From contig OZ024807.1 in NCBI GenBank assembly GCA_964017045.1, forward strand, positions 13,029,241 through 13,093,240: DNA of 64,000 bases. The letters run 5' to 3'. The stretch comes from Omphiscola glabra. Its lineage: Eukaryota > Mollusca > Gastropoda > Lymnaeidae. Below, in pieces: positions 24,044 through 36,900 of this stretch (position 1 is its first letter; each line of letters opens with the position of its first letter). The notes beneath the pieces are model-generated. The model did not search any database, was not told the origin of the DNA, and worked only from the letters and a program-made list of their open reading frames with translations. A program made the translations under genes and the position numbers.

Positions 24044-24634
24044 CAGAGGCGTACCGAGGACATTTGGCGCCCGGGGCAAGAACTAAATCCGCACCCGTAT
24101 CAGTGATGTCAAAAAATTATACTAAAATTATTGAGATTTAATACATAGAAATACAAAGACAGAAGAGTGACAAGATTAGTGTGAGTACATATAATACAAA
24201 GACAGAAGAGTGACAAGATTAGTGTGAGTACATATAATACAAAGACAGAAGAGTGACAAGATTAGTGTGAGTACATATAATACAAAGACAGAAGAGTGAC
24301 AAGATTAGTGTGAGTACATATAATACAAAGACAGAAGAGTGACAAGATTAGTGTGAGTACATATAATACAAAGACAGAAGAGTGACAAGATTAGTGTGAG
24401 TACATATAATACAAAGACAGAAGAGTGACAAGATTAGTGTGAGTACATAGAACACAAAAACAGAAGAGTGACAAGATTAGTGTGAGGACTTGTCCACTAA
24501 CTTATAAAGAGAAGCGGCATCTTGCTTCTGTTAATCTAACTTTATTTTGGCTCGTCGATTTTGCACCTCCTTTCCAGTGCCCCCCCCCCCCCACGGCACG
24601 TGCCATCTCTTTCCACACCCTACATACGCCTCTG
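24044..24634. mobile_element. hAT-like MITE carrying an internal minisatellite
   Basis: Ends CAGAGGCGTACCGAGG and the complement of CAGAGGCGTATGTAGG; the internal gcgcccggggca also occurs in the element at 59499. The flanking 8-mers do not match well. Most of its length is the 43-bp array at 24150-24485. Confidence 0.6.
24150..24485. repeat. 43-bp minisatellite inside a MITE, about 8 copies
   Basis: Core aatacaaagacagaagagtg plus acaagattagtgtgagtaca. Copies are almost identical, so expansion is recent. Confidence 0.95.
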
Positions 24635-25206
24635 CCTCTGCGTGCGATGTGAACCTTTAAAGATTTTTTCGTTCTTAATTGTAATTTTACTGACGTTGAA
24701 TAAGGCTTTTGTCATGAGCCTAAATATTTATAGAAACATGGCAAAGCAAATGAAAAAGGGTGTTATGTCCTAGAAAGAAAGTGGACAATACCTGAAGTAA
24801 AGGTTGGATCTTAAACTTTCCTTAACGAATACTTTTTTTTTAAAAGTCTGTCCCAACATATCCAGATGGATTCCACGTATTAATTTAAAAAGACATTGAA
24901 CAAAAAGCCTGATTTACATCGGGGTATTCAGTTGTGTGCCCAGTGCCCAGTTCACGCAATCCAATTCTCATCAAATTTTCGTCCAATTTTCGTCAATGTA
25001 ATTTGGAACGCACTATTTGGTCAAACAAAATAGTGTGTTTCGAAAGTGAACTGAGCATTAGAATTCTATTTTATAACACCATGACTTACAAGTCACTTCG
25101 CTAGAATTAATATCCACAAAACGAGACAAACATATCAAACTACTGAGAAACTTGGCAATAACACGATAACTGCAGTGTATACAGTCGTATCGCCTTAATA
25201 GCGGGG

Positions 25207-25465
25207 TCCCTACTATGTGGGACCCCTCCAGTGTGGGGTCCCTCCAATGTGGGATCCCTCCAATGTGGGTTCCCTTCAATTTGGGGTCCCTCCAAATTGG
25301 GGTCCTTCAACGGTCGGGTCCCTCCAATGTGTGGTCCCTCCAATGTGGTGTCCCTCCAATGTGGGGTCCCTCAAATGTGGGGTCCCTCCAATGTGGTGTC
25401 CCTCCAATGTGGGGTCCCTCCAATGCGGGGTCCCTCCAATGTGGGGTCGCTTCAATGTGGGGCTT
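25207..25465. repeat. 17-bp minisatellite, about 15 copies
   Basis: Core tccctccaatgtggggtc. Confidence 0.93.
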
Positions 25466-25559
25466 TACAATTTTTCGTGCGAATAGCCTTTGCGATTACT
25501 TTTTTTTTTTTTTTTTTAAAGAGGATTTTTTAAACGTCCTGTTGTTTGAGAGTTTCACG

Positions 25560-26589
25560 TGATGTTGCAGTTGTATTATTTGGATTGGATTTGTGATTGT
25601 ATTGTATGAGAATATATATTTTTATTTACTGTGCCCTTTCGAAATTTCTTGAGCCATCATGCCACGACGGCGTCTTATACCAAAATTGCGTCATCAGGCG
25701 GTACCACTGTACAACAAAATGATGATGGGGAAAAAATTCGAGGGGTTAGAGTAAAGACAGATACGAAACAATGTAGTGAAACTTTTAACAGAAGACTAAA
25801 GTTTTGAAGTGTTTTCGGTGAACAAGACGAATCTCATTAAAAACAAGTTACAAGGCAAGAAATTCATCGCGGTACACGAATCAAACTTCATACAGACAAG
25901 TTAAACATTCTAACATATCACTCTGGTTCTTTCGAACAATTCTCTGACGAGAGCGTCATCCGCAAATCATTGTCTTAATAATAGTATTAGCTGTTGTGTT
26001 CTCGCCTGCTGCGAAAGAATGGACGCAGCCATATTTTGCAACGTCATGTCGTTAGTAAATCATCGTTCAATGACCTCCTCGGGCATCACAGCAGGTTAAA
26101 GGTCACAAGATGGTAGATACTCGGCAATAGGACGATGTCATGAGTTATCGGAGGTTCTCGTGTAGGTCAGAGATTCTCAAAGTTTTTGTCCGAGGACAGG
26201 GACTACCCCCGACGCTCTTTGACATATTTACCAATGGGAAAGTTCTAAGAGCTTTTTTGTAAACTGACCATCCTCACTCCAAAAAACTGTCAAAGCAAAA
26301 TGGAATGTTTGTCTGACCTTTAAATGTTGAGAGGTGTTGGCCTATTTGAGATGGTCGCCTAAGACCATCGGAAAACAGATATTTATGAAGTAGCGACGAA
26401 AATAATTTGATGGTTTGAGGTCACAACAACATGAGGAAATGTATTAAAGGGTCGCGGCATTGGGGAGGTTGGGAACCACTGCTTTAGGGTATTATTATTA
26501 TTGCCACCATTGTTGATACAGCAGTACTGTTAACCTTGGTCGTAGTGGTAGTACTGTGATCCACAGCACATATTTAGTCACACTGTCAA
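25560..26589. other. non-genic stretch with a hAT-like relic
   Basis: 26168-26482 has inverted ends (cagagattctcaaag at the left, gttgggaaccactg at the right). Its right half is the reverse complement of the MITE family at 14858 and 58800. The rest shows no supported exon. Confidence 0.5.
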
Positions 26590-27020
26590 TGGCAGTAACG
26601 TGCCACACGTCACGTGGCCGTTCCTTCGTGATAGCACTGTTTCCGTGTCATGCAGTCATGTTTGTCGTGGTAGCACTGTTTCCGTGTCATGTAGTCACGT
26701 TTGTCGCGGTAGCACAGCTATACGTTTTACGTAGCCGCGTGTCACGGCATCAATTATCCATGACACGTAACCACGCTGTCACGGTGGCACAGCCATACGT
26801 TTTACATAGCCGTGTGTCATGGTATGAGCCCATCCATGACGCATAAGCATTCTGTCACGGTGGCACAGTTATACGGGACACATCGTTATTCCATCATGGC
26901 AGCACGATGATGTGGGTCATGTAGCCATCTGTCACGGTGGCACAGTTATACGGGACACATCGTTATTCCATCATGGCAGCACGGTGATGTGGGTCATGTA
27001 GCCATCTGTCACCGTTGCAT
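26590..27020. repeat. degenerate repeats and a roughly 76-bp tandem duplication
   Basis: Diverged units around cacgtttgtcgcggtagcac, then two nearly identical copies of a unit starting gtcacggtggcacagttata at about 26857 and 26933. Confidence 0.8.
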
Positions 27021-27488
27021 GGTTTTCCGTGTCACACTTTTATCGAGAAAACTCTGTTGTACAACGGATCCGGCTGCCCTGACAGCTCAGCTGACATGAT
27101 ATTGTAATGGGTACCAAAATTGTATCTATGTAGTGGCCAGCACTACTACTGAAATAGCTTCTAGAGCACTCTGGCAAGTTTCCCCGTGTCGATCCCTTGT
27201 CTGTAGTCTGACGAATACAAGACAATAATAATTGGTTAAAGCTCCAATCTTTCCCGTCCGGTACTAGACATCTTCAACTACAAAAAAAAAAAAAAATTTA
27301 AAAATGCATGCTGGCACAACCTGCAACAGGTTACAACCTGCAACACGACACAGCCCTGCAGTCGACAACCTGAGACAGTTAACGCCCTGACCTTCACCTT
27401 GGCAATAACCACAGTCGGCAACGTCGTCATGAAGACATTGGCCCTTAAAGAATGACCTTTCAATGATGACCTCGGCTCTCTTGAATAT

Positions 27489-27652
27489 TGTGTACGACTG
27501 GTGTACGACTGGTGTACGACTGGTGTACGACTGGTGTACGACTGGTGTAGGACTGGTGTAGGACTGGTGTACGACTGGTGTACGACTGGTGTACGACTGG
27601 TGTACGACTGGTGTACGACTGGTGTAGGACTGGTGTACGACTGGTGTACGAC
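27489..27652. repeat. 11-bp minisatellite in the presumed TspA 3' UTR, about 15 copies
   Basis: Core gtgtacgactg, 64 bp downstream of the TspA stop. It would be transcribed if the 3' UTR extends this far. Confidence 0.93.
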
Positions 27653-27715
27653 TGTTACCAGGTTTCCGCTGCCTACGATGGGGATCTGACCTCAGCCTCC
27701 GACCCTTTGACCTTC

Positions 27716-27904
27716 TCAACTGGCGGGATCTACTACTGAGGTAGCTTTCAATGTTACATCGGAGGCAGACGCCGCAACAGAGTGCATCTCTGTCGGCGAT
27801 TCGTTGTTGTCGTCCTCATCGTCTGCTTCAGACTCATCTTCGTCTTCAAACGCGACGTTCGGCGCCGTGATGATGATGACGATGATCAGCAGGATCTGCA
27901 GCGT
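27716..27904 (-). CDS. TspA exon 10 (rest of TM4, acidic tail, stop)
   Basis: 189 bp including TGA. It opens TLQILLIIVIIITAPNV, which completes TM4, followed by an Asp/Glu-rich cytosolic tail ending VVDPAS. The acceptor is ttctgacag. The 3' side enters an 11-bp tandem array within about 65 bp of the stop; no AATAAA was seen close by. Confidence 0.88.
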   Translation of the reverse strand, partial: TLQILLIIVIIITAPNVAFEDEDESEADDEDDNNESPTEMHSVAASASDVTLKATSVVDPAS

Positions 27905-30900
27905 CTGTCAGAATGGGATACTTGCGATAAAGTCTGTTGGTGTGGGAATGGGATAAATGGGATAAAGGCTATTGCTGTGGGATTGATATAATTGGGATAG
28001 AGTCTGTTGCTGCAGGATTGGAACAATGGGGATACAATCTATTGGTGTGAGGTGGGGATAATTGTGATAAAGTCTGTAGGTATAGGATTGGGATGAGTGG
28101 GATAAAGTGGATTGGTTTGGGATTGGGATTATTGGGATAAAGTCTATGGTGTGAGATTGGAATAATTGGGATAAAGTCTATAGGTGTGCGATTTAAATGA
28201 TTAGGATAAAGTCTATTTCCATAGGAGTGGGATAATTGGGATAAAGTCTATAGGTGTAGGCTTGGAATAATTGGGATAAAATCCATTTGGTGTGCGTTTT
28301 TTATATCTGGAAAAAAGTATATTGTTGTGTTATTTGTATACGTGGGATAAGTTGTTTTGATGTGTGATTGGGATAACTGTCGTTATTGCTTTTAATGTGA
28401 GAATGGGATGATTTTGGCGAATCCTACGGATGTTATAAATGTCATTATTTCTATACGGACTGAATGGAACCAAATGTTAAAAGTCATGTATTTTTTTAAC
28501 TTACTTGGAATAAATGTCATATTTTTATTAAAGCAAATGAATGGAAAAATATATCATGGTTTAAATCTAATAGTGCGACAAATGCATAATTTTATACTAA
28601 CTGGATGAGGGGATTGTCATGTTGGATGAGGGGATTGTCATGTTGGATGAGGTGAATGTCATGTTGGATGTGGTGAATGTTATGTAGGATGAGGTGAATG
28701 TCATGTTGGATGGGTTGATTGTCATGTTGGATGAGTTTGATTGTCATGTCGGATGAGTTGATTGTCATGTCGGATGAGTTGATTGTCATGTCGGATGAGT
28801 TGATTGTCATGACGGATGAGTTGATTGTCATGTCAGATGACTTGATTGTCATGTCGGATGAGTTGATTGTCATGACGGATGAGTTGATTGTCATGTTGGA
28901 TGACTTGATTGTCATGTTTTATTACTGACTGGAGAGTCTGGGGCGGGGCGTGTGGGGGGGGGGGTGGTGTTGAAACATGCATATAATAAGTGTGGTACGA
29001 TGAATATCCCTGAAAATTTTAAGCAGATCGAACTGTGTGTGTGTGTGCGTGCACGTTTATTGCTCTCTATATGAGTGTGTATACGTATGTGTCTATGTTA
29101 TAGATATTGACAACTTACCTGTTGAAAATCCCAACGCTATGGGTATGGATAACTTACATGGGGGGAAAGTACCAATGTTATAGACAGGGATAACTTACCT
29201 GGCGGGAAAGTACCAATGTTATAGGCAGGGATAACTTACCTGGTGGAAAAGTACCAATGTTATAGGCAGGGACAACTTACCTGGTGGAAAAGTACCAATG
29301 TTATAGGCAGGGACAACTTACCTGGTGGGAAAGTACCAATGTTATAGGCAGGGACAACTTACCTGGTGGAAAAGTACCAATGTTATAGGCAGGGACAACT
29401 TACCTGGTGGAAAAGTACCAATGTTATAGGCAGGGACAACTTACCTGGTGGAAAAGTACTAATGTTATAGGCAGGGATAACTTACCTGGTGGAAAAGTAC
29501 CAATGTTATAGGCAGGGACAACTTACCTGGTGGAAAAGTACCAATGTTATAGGCAGGGACAACTTACCTGGTGGAAAAGTACCAATGTTATAGGCAGGGA
29601 TAACTTACCTGGTGGAAAAGTACCAATGCTATAGGCAGGGACAACTTACCTGGTGGAAAAGTACCAATGTTATAGGCAGGGACAACTTACCTGGTGGAAA
29701 AGTACCAATGTTATAGGCAGGGACAACTTACCTGGTGGAAAAGTACCAATGCTATAGGCAGGGACAACTTACCTGGTGGAAAAGTACCAATGTTATAGGC
29801 AGGGACAACTTACCTGGTGGAAAAGTACCAATGTTATAGACAGGGACAACTTACCTGGTGGAAAAGTACCAATGTTTTAGGCAGGGACAACTTACCTGGT
29901 GGAAAAGTACCAATGTTGTAGGCAGGGACAACTTACCTGGTGGAAAAGTACCAATGTTATAGGCAGGGACAACTTACCTGGTGGAAAAGTACCAATGTTA
30001 TAGGCAGGGACAACTTACCTGGTGGAAAAGTACCAATGTTTTAGGCATGGACAACTTACCTGGTGGAAAAGTACCAATGTTGTAGGCAGGGACAACTTAC
30101 CTGGTGGAAAAGTACTAATGTTGTAGGATGGAGAATTTACCTGATAAAATAGTACCAACGTTATGACGGTAATTCTGTACTCGCTGGGAAAGTGGTTCTC
30201 ATAAAAATACCCCAGACAACCCTGGAGATGGAGCAACAAAAATCATTGTAATATACACCATAGAAATACTTGAACTTGTCATATGGTTGGTGGAATTTTT
30301 AATGTACAGATAGAATTATAGGTGGGTATAAACAGGTGAGTTAAGTGAGTACTGAAAGGTAAGATAAATGGTTACTGAAGGGTGTGATAGGTGAGTACTG
30401 ACTGGTGAGATAAATGATTACTGGAGGGTGTGGTAGGTGAGTACTGACTGGTGAGATAAATGATTTCTGAAGGGTGTGATAGGTGAGTACTGAAAGGTGA
30501 GACAAAGGATTACTGAAGGGTGTGATAGGTGAGTACTGAAAGGTGAGATAAATGATTACTGAAGGGTGTGATAGGTGAGTACTGAAAGGTGAGACAAAGG
30601 ATTACTGAAGGGTGTGATAGGTGAGTACTGAAAGGTGAGATAAATGATTACTGAAGGGTGTGATAGGTGAGTACTGAAAGGGGAGATAAGTGAGTACTGA
30701 AAGGTGAGATAGATATTTACTGAAGGGTGTGATAGGTGAGTACTGAAAGGGGAGATAAGTGAGTACTGAAAGAAGATATATTGTGCTGAAAGGTGAGTAC
30801 ATAAATTTGGGATAGGTAAGCACTGAAAGGTGAGATAGTTAAGCTCTGAAAGGTGGGCTAGAAGAGTACAGACTAATGGTAGAGTTGAGCATAGGCAGTT

Positions 30901-33900
30901 TAGACAAGTAAGTATAGAAAGGTGATTGCAGTCAGATGGTACATGTGAAAACTGAAAGGTGCTAAGGGTCAATTTAGAACGGTGCCGGGTAAGAAGATGT
31001 GTAGCAATTCAGATCAATACATTGAACTGTAACAGATTATGAACGAATTAATTTAAAAAAAACAAACTCTTTTTACATTCTAATTTCTATTGTAATAGCT
31101 TTCAATGGGTCTTAGGGTTGTAATGCAGGTGATATATCAAATTCTGGACCTTTGGTCTTAATCATGAACTATCTTTCAGAAGCTAGAAAAAAATGTGTCC
31201 ATTTATAATTGAAATCTGAATCTTATTTTTTTTTTCTAAATCATATTCCAAAACCCTAGCTTTGGATTAGTTTTTTTTTTAAAATATAAATATTTAACTT
31301 CTGCTATGTTTTAACATCTAACTTCATATACTATAAAAAAATAAATTTTTAATGAACTTTTATTATTATTATTATTATTATTATACGACTGTCAATGGTT
31401 TTAAAACCCCTGTGCTGGCGTGAAGAGGTTGGCCTCGTGAAATGTGAGCGTTGGGAATATTATCGAGGCTAATTATAATTGTATGAAAGGAATCAAGGAT
31501 AGTAAAGTAGTGGGTGAGTATAAGGTGTGTGTGATTGAGGTGAGAGTTATTTGACACTTGGGCTCACACGAGTACACATTTAGTCAAATGGAGTTTACGT
31601 TTAGTTCTGGGACTGAGTAGCCCAGGGGTTGATGTGGCCAGAAGTGAATGGCTAGTGGAAGTTATTTCACGTTGTGTCCTCGTCGCCTAAGATGATGCTG
31701 GTCCCAGAGGCGGGTGTTGTGTACTATATTATATTGATGTCTTGCCGCTACCAAGAATACAGATGCGCTGTATTATTTCATGGTGGGTTTCTGCCTCTAG
31801 TATGTGGTGTGCGTGACTCTTAGTGCAGAGGGCTTGCTGTGTTATAGTGAACCTAGACAACGTGACTCTTAGTGCAAGTGCTGCTGAGTTATAGAGAACC
31901 TAGACAACGTGACTCTTGGTGCAGAGGGCTGCTGAGTTATAGAGAACCTAGACAACGTGACTCTTGGTGCAGAGTGCCTCTGTGTAGTAGTTGAACCTAG
32001 AAAACGTGACTCTTAGCGCAGAGTGCTGCTGTGTAGTAGTTGAACCTAGATAACCGTATCCGTTGTAGTTGAAGGGGGCCAGTAAAGAAGATCCTCAAGA
32101 GCCATTTTTTCACCCGTGACAGTAGAAGGTAATGACGTAATCATTGTCAAAAAAATTCGATTCTACATATTAGACTTTAATTTAAATTTCATTTTTAAAA
32201 TATAATCGCCACCCACCCCATGGCCTAATTTTCCACCACAGTGACTGCGCCCCTGCCCCCCCCCTCATGCTAATTCATCATCGCACAACTCTCATGACAA
32301 CGTTACCGATAGAGTCACCTGTAAATTGTGTTGTGATGTGAACGTTGATTTGGTGGCGCAATCGACAACTTGGTTGAAGCGGACCTTGGAGTCGATGGCA
32401 TCCGAGACATTGTCATTGCAACACGCCGGGGGTATCTGTCGGAAAGGGGGGGGGAGCGTGGGGGCGAGGGCGGGAAGTTATACATTTAGATGAAATCATT
32501 GCTGGTAGCACAAACCACACCAACATGTCCATCTTCACACACACACACACACACCATTCCTCACATAAACATCCCACCAGACCAACATGTCCACCCTCAC
32601 ACACACCATTCCTCACAAACAAACACCCACATACCCTTGACCAACACACACCCCGGCCCCTGAAATTCACTTACCGTAAACGTTACATTTAAATCAATAT
32701 TTTCATAGGGCACCACGAACGTCCTCAGCCAATCGGGTGAGTCCGGGTAATAATGAAAGTCTGCGTACGGATTGTTGTTCTTGATTAATTCGGCTTTCAG
32801 GGGCACGTTTTTAAAATCCAGAGGACCACTGAACCCACAGCAGTCTCCCTGAAAGAGCAAATTCTTGTTAATCGCAACCAATTCATAAAGCAGCTGCGTG
32901 CAGACCAAAAAAATTCCATATCGTATCAAATTTTAGAGTTCATCACTCAGAAAAGAATTATAATTATTTTTTTATTTTTTTTTAAATTCCCCATGATAAT
33001 CTACGCGGTGACAAACACCGATAGTAACAACTAAAAGAATTGTGGATCTCGAGCATGAGACATTGACATATCTTAGCTTCACTACTGAAGGACACTTAGT
33101 TTGCCTTTTCCACTGTTTCCCACCCGAATTTCAGAACAATGTAAAATAAATAATGCACAACAGGTGAACATTTTTTGTATGATCCTAATTTTTGTATAGT
33201 AATATATATATATAAACTTGAAAGAATGAGTTCTCAACGACAACGAGTTAAGTGCCAAGTTTTACCTCGGTTAGATAGTTGATGGGAAGTGGGTCAGTTA
33301 GCCGTCCAAAGATTTTGCCAATCCTCCACTAATAATAGCGAAGTTAATGTAAGGGATTTGAGAAAATTATACACTTTAAAAATTACATAACAAACACAAA
33401 AAAAAGCAATAAACAAAAAACGAGAACAACAAAAAAAAAATAAAAACGAAACAACCCAAACAACAAATACGTTTGCAGGTTAAATCAACACTTTCCTGGC
33501 ACATCAATAATCACAGAATTAGTTTTTGTGACGTCACCTGGTCAGATATTCAGAACGAAACAAAACTTGTAAAAAGACGTTAAAACGGCGGTCGTCTACT
33601 GACCGCTATCATCAGCATGTTCAGCGCTACGGTCAGGTCGTTGGTCGTGATGACTCTGTAGTGCAGCTTGATCTGCGTCTGCATGATGGCCTTGATGTTG
33701 ACAATGATCTGGGGAACGGGTAGGGTTGGGGGGAGGGGGTTGCAAGGGGCGATTTGATATACACAGCAATGACTGTACTAAGCACGGATATTAATATGAA
33801 CGTTTCTGGTCCAAATCAGACGCAATAATATTATTGTGTTGAAAAATAATTATTCATACCTAGCGAGAACCCGACATGTGTTTAACAAAGCGCATAGAAG

Positions 33901-36900
33901 AAGAAAAAAAAACGAATTTAGGTCCAACGGTAAAAAAACCCGAATATTTTAAAAGGGTTGTAATGACTTAGAAAATGTCCGGGTATGTGGAAAACAACTC
34001 AACACAGTCTTATCGCCATCGCATGAATGGTGTAGGAGCGCATACGGGACATACATACATGCAGACATTCATTTTTATATGTATAGATAGCTATGATGCT
34101 ATGATGCTATGATGCTATGATGCTATGATGCTAGCATGGAGTCTTAGTAAGGCTAGCATGAATTTTATATCACACCAGTCGTAGGTAAATCTATCACACC
34201 AATCGAATGTAAAATCAATCACCCCAATCGAATGTATATCTATCACCCCAAACGTATGTAAATCAATCACACCAGTTGTAAGTAAATCTATCACACCAAT
34301 CGTATGCAAATATATCACACTAATAGTATGTAAATTTTATATCACACCATCGTATGTACACCTATCACCCCTATCATGTGTAAATCAATCACACCAATTG
34401 TTTGTAATCTATCACACCAACCATATATGTAAAACTATTACCCCAATGATATGTAAATATATCACCACAATCGTATTTTAATCTATCACACCAATCGTAT
34501 GTCAATCGATCACCTCCAATCGAATGTAAATCTATCACACAAATCGTATGTAAATCTATCACACAAATCGTATGTAAATCTATCACACCAATCGTATGTA
34601 AATATATCACACCATCGTATGTAAATCTATCACCACAGCCGAATGTAAATCTATCACGTCCAAACAATATTTACCGGTGAATCCGGCCCGTTGATATTAT
34701 AAAATATTCCACCTTCCAGCAACATAGTAAATAGAATCATGCCAATAGCCTGTAAATAGAATCATCCTAATAGCCTGTGAATAGAATCATGTCAATAGCC
34801 TGTGAATAGAATCATGCCAGTAGCCTATGAAAAGAATCATGCCAATAGCCTGTGAATAGAATCATGCCAATAGCCTGTGAATAGAATCATGCCAATAGCC
34901 TGTGAATAGAATCATGCCAACAGCCTGTGAATAGAATCATGCCAATAGCCTGTGAATAGAATCATCCCAATAGCCTGTGAATAGAATCATCCCAATAGGC
35001 TGTGAACAAAAAAAATGTGTGTGGGGGGGGGGGGGGGGTGGAGGGTTTAAACATACACGGAATTAAAGCTGGTCATGATGTATATCAAAAACCTGTTAAT
35101 TGTTGTGGATTAAATGATAAACAGATAAATACATTCTTAGCAGCAAAGTTCAGCAACGCAGCTAGCGAAAACAAACACACAAGAACTAGGTTGGGGGGGG
35201 GGGGGGCAAAAGAATTCTCGACGCAAAAGCAGTCGGTCTCGTGGATCCCATCTCCGAGGCTGTAGCACTATAGCACTATGGCTCCGTACCAATAGAGCAC
35301 TATGTCACTACATCACTAACTGCAAGACTACGATACTAACGTTTCTGGCCGCATATCGCTCTACAGCACCCATCGCATCTTGCTTTGGAAGATTTACGGT
35401 GAACATACACAAATACTTTCACGTTCAAAACTAATGTAGCACACTAGGTCTTCTAGTTCTATTAGATAATCTGCTTTGTTCACTCTGCAGCAACGAAGCA
35501 CTCACTAGTAGGCACGTCAGCCCTGATTTCCCCCACAGCATCAGATCGAAGCAGAGGGCGAAGTCCAGTAGCCAGATGTTGCACAATAAAATGACGAGGA
35601 AGTACGGAAACTTGAGCCATTGGCCGAAACTCAGCTGATCTGCCAAATAAAAAAAAAACGAACAAGAAGATAATATGGAAGCTCTTTTGATTACTTCCAA
35701 AAAGCATGTGTCACTAACACAAGAGCATGGGTCACTAATACAAGAGTATGGTTCACTAACACAAGAGAATTGGTCACTAACACAAGAGAATGGGTCACTA
35801 ACACAAGAGAATTGGTCACTAACACAAGAGCATGGGTCACTAATACAAGAGTATGGTTCACTAACACAAGAGAATTGGTCACTAACACACGAGCATGGGT
35901 CACTAATACAGGAGAATGGTTCACAAACACAAGAGAATTGGTCACTAACACAAGAGCATGGGTCACTAATACAAGAGAATTGGTCACTAACACAAGAGAA
36001 TGGTTCATTAACACAAGAGAATTGGTCACTAACACAAGAGTATGGTTCATTAACACAAGAGAATGGTTCACTAACACAAGAGAATGGGTCACTAACACAC
36101 GATAATTGGTAACTAACACAAGAGCATGGGTCACTAACAGAAGAACATGTTTCATGAACAGGTCGTGTATAACTTCTCGAGAAGTGGCTAAAGTTATCTT
36201 ACAATTTGGACCAACTTTGTTGATGAAATGTTTTTTTTCCCCTGCAACTGACAGGCATTGCCTTAAATTAACTTTAGTTTCAGTTAGTCATTTTATGTAG
36301 CTTTAACTCCACCCGCCTGGCATGTGTCTACGCCCTTTTGGCATATGACACCGCCCTCTTGGCATATGACACCGCCCGGTTAGCGCTAAATGTTCAAAAA
36401 TCTGGTATATGACGCGCAGTCTCCTTGCTATATAATACCACTCATATAACTTTGACTCCCATGCCTGGTTTGTGACGCCACACTCTTGGCAGATGGCACC
36501 ACCCAGTGAACTTAAACTCCACCCACCTGGAATGTGACACCAAACAGGTACCAAAGACGTCACCCTGCGGTCAGCTATGTCGAACGTATTCAGCAGCCAT
36601 CTCCCTCCGTAAAAGTACAACTTGATGACCAGCCAGATTGAGGAGCCAAGCAGAATCTGGAACAGAAGAGCCAATCAGAGTCTGGAACAGAAGAGCCAAT
36701 CAGAGTCTGGAACAGAAGAGCAAATCAGAGTCTGGAATAGAAGAGCAAATCAGAATCTAGAACAGAAGAGCCAATCCGAGTTTGGAACAGAAGTGACCCG
36801 CGTGTGTCGTTGCTGTGCTCGAGACAGTGTCTCGGTCTCGTAGTCTATACGACCGCGTCTCTGTCTTGTGATCGTGGTTTCTTCTGTGTCTACCCGTTTG

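Noticed and set aside
29105..30140. CRISPR-like regular array
   Set aside because: Units are directly adjacent with no unique spacers, and the context is an animal intron.
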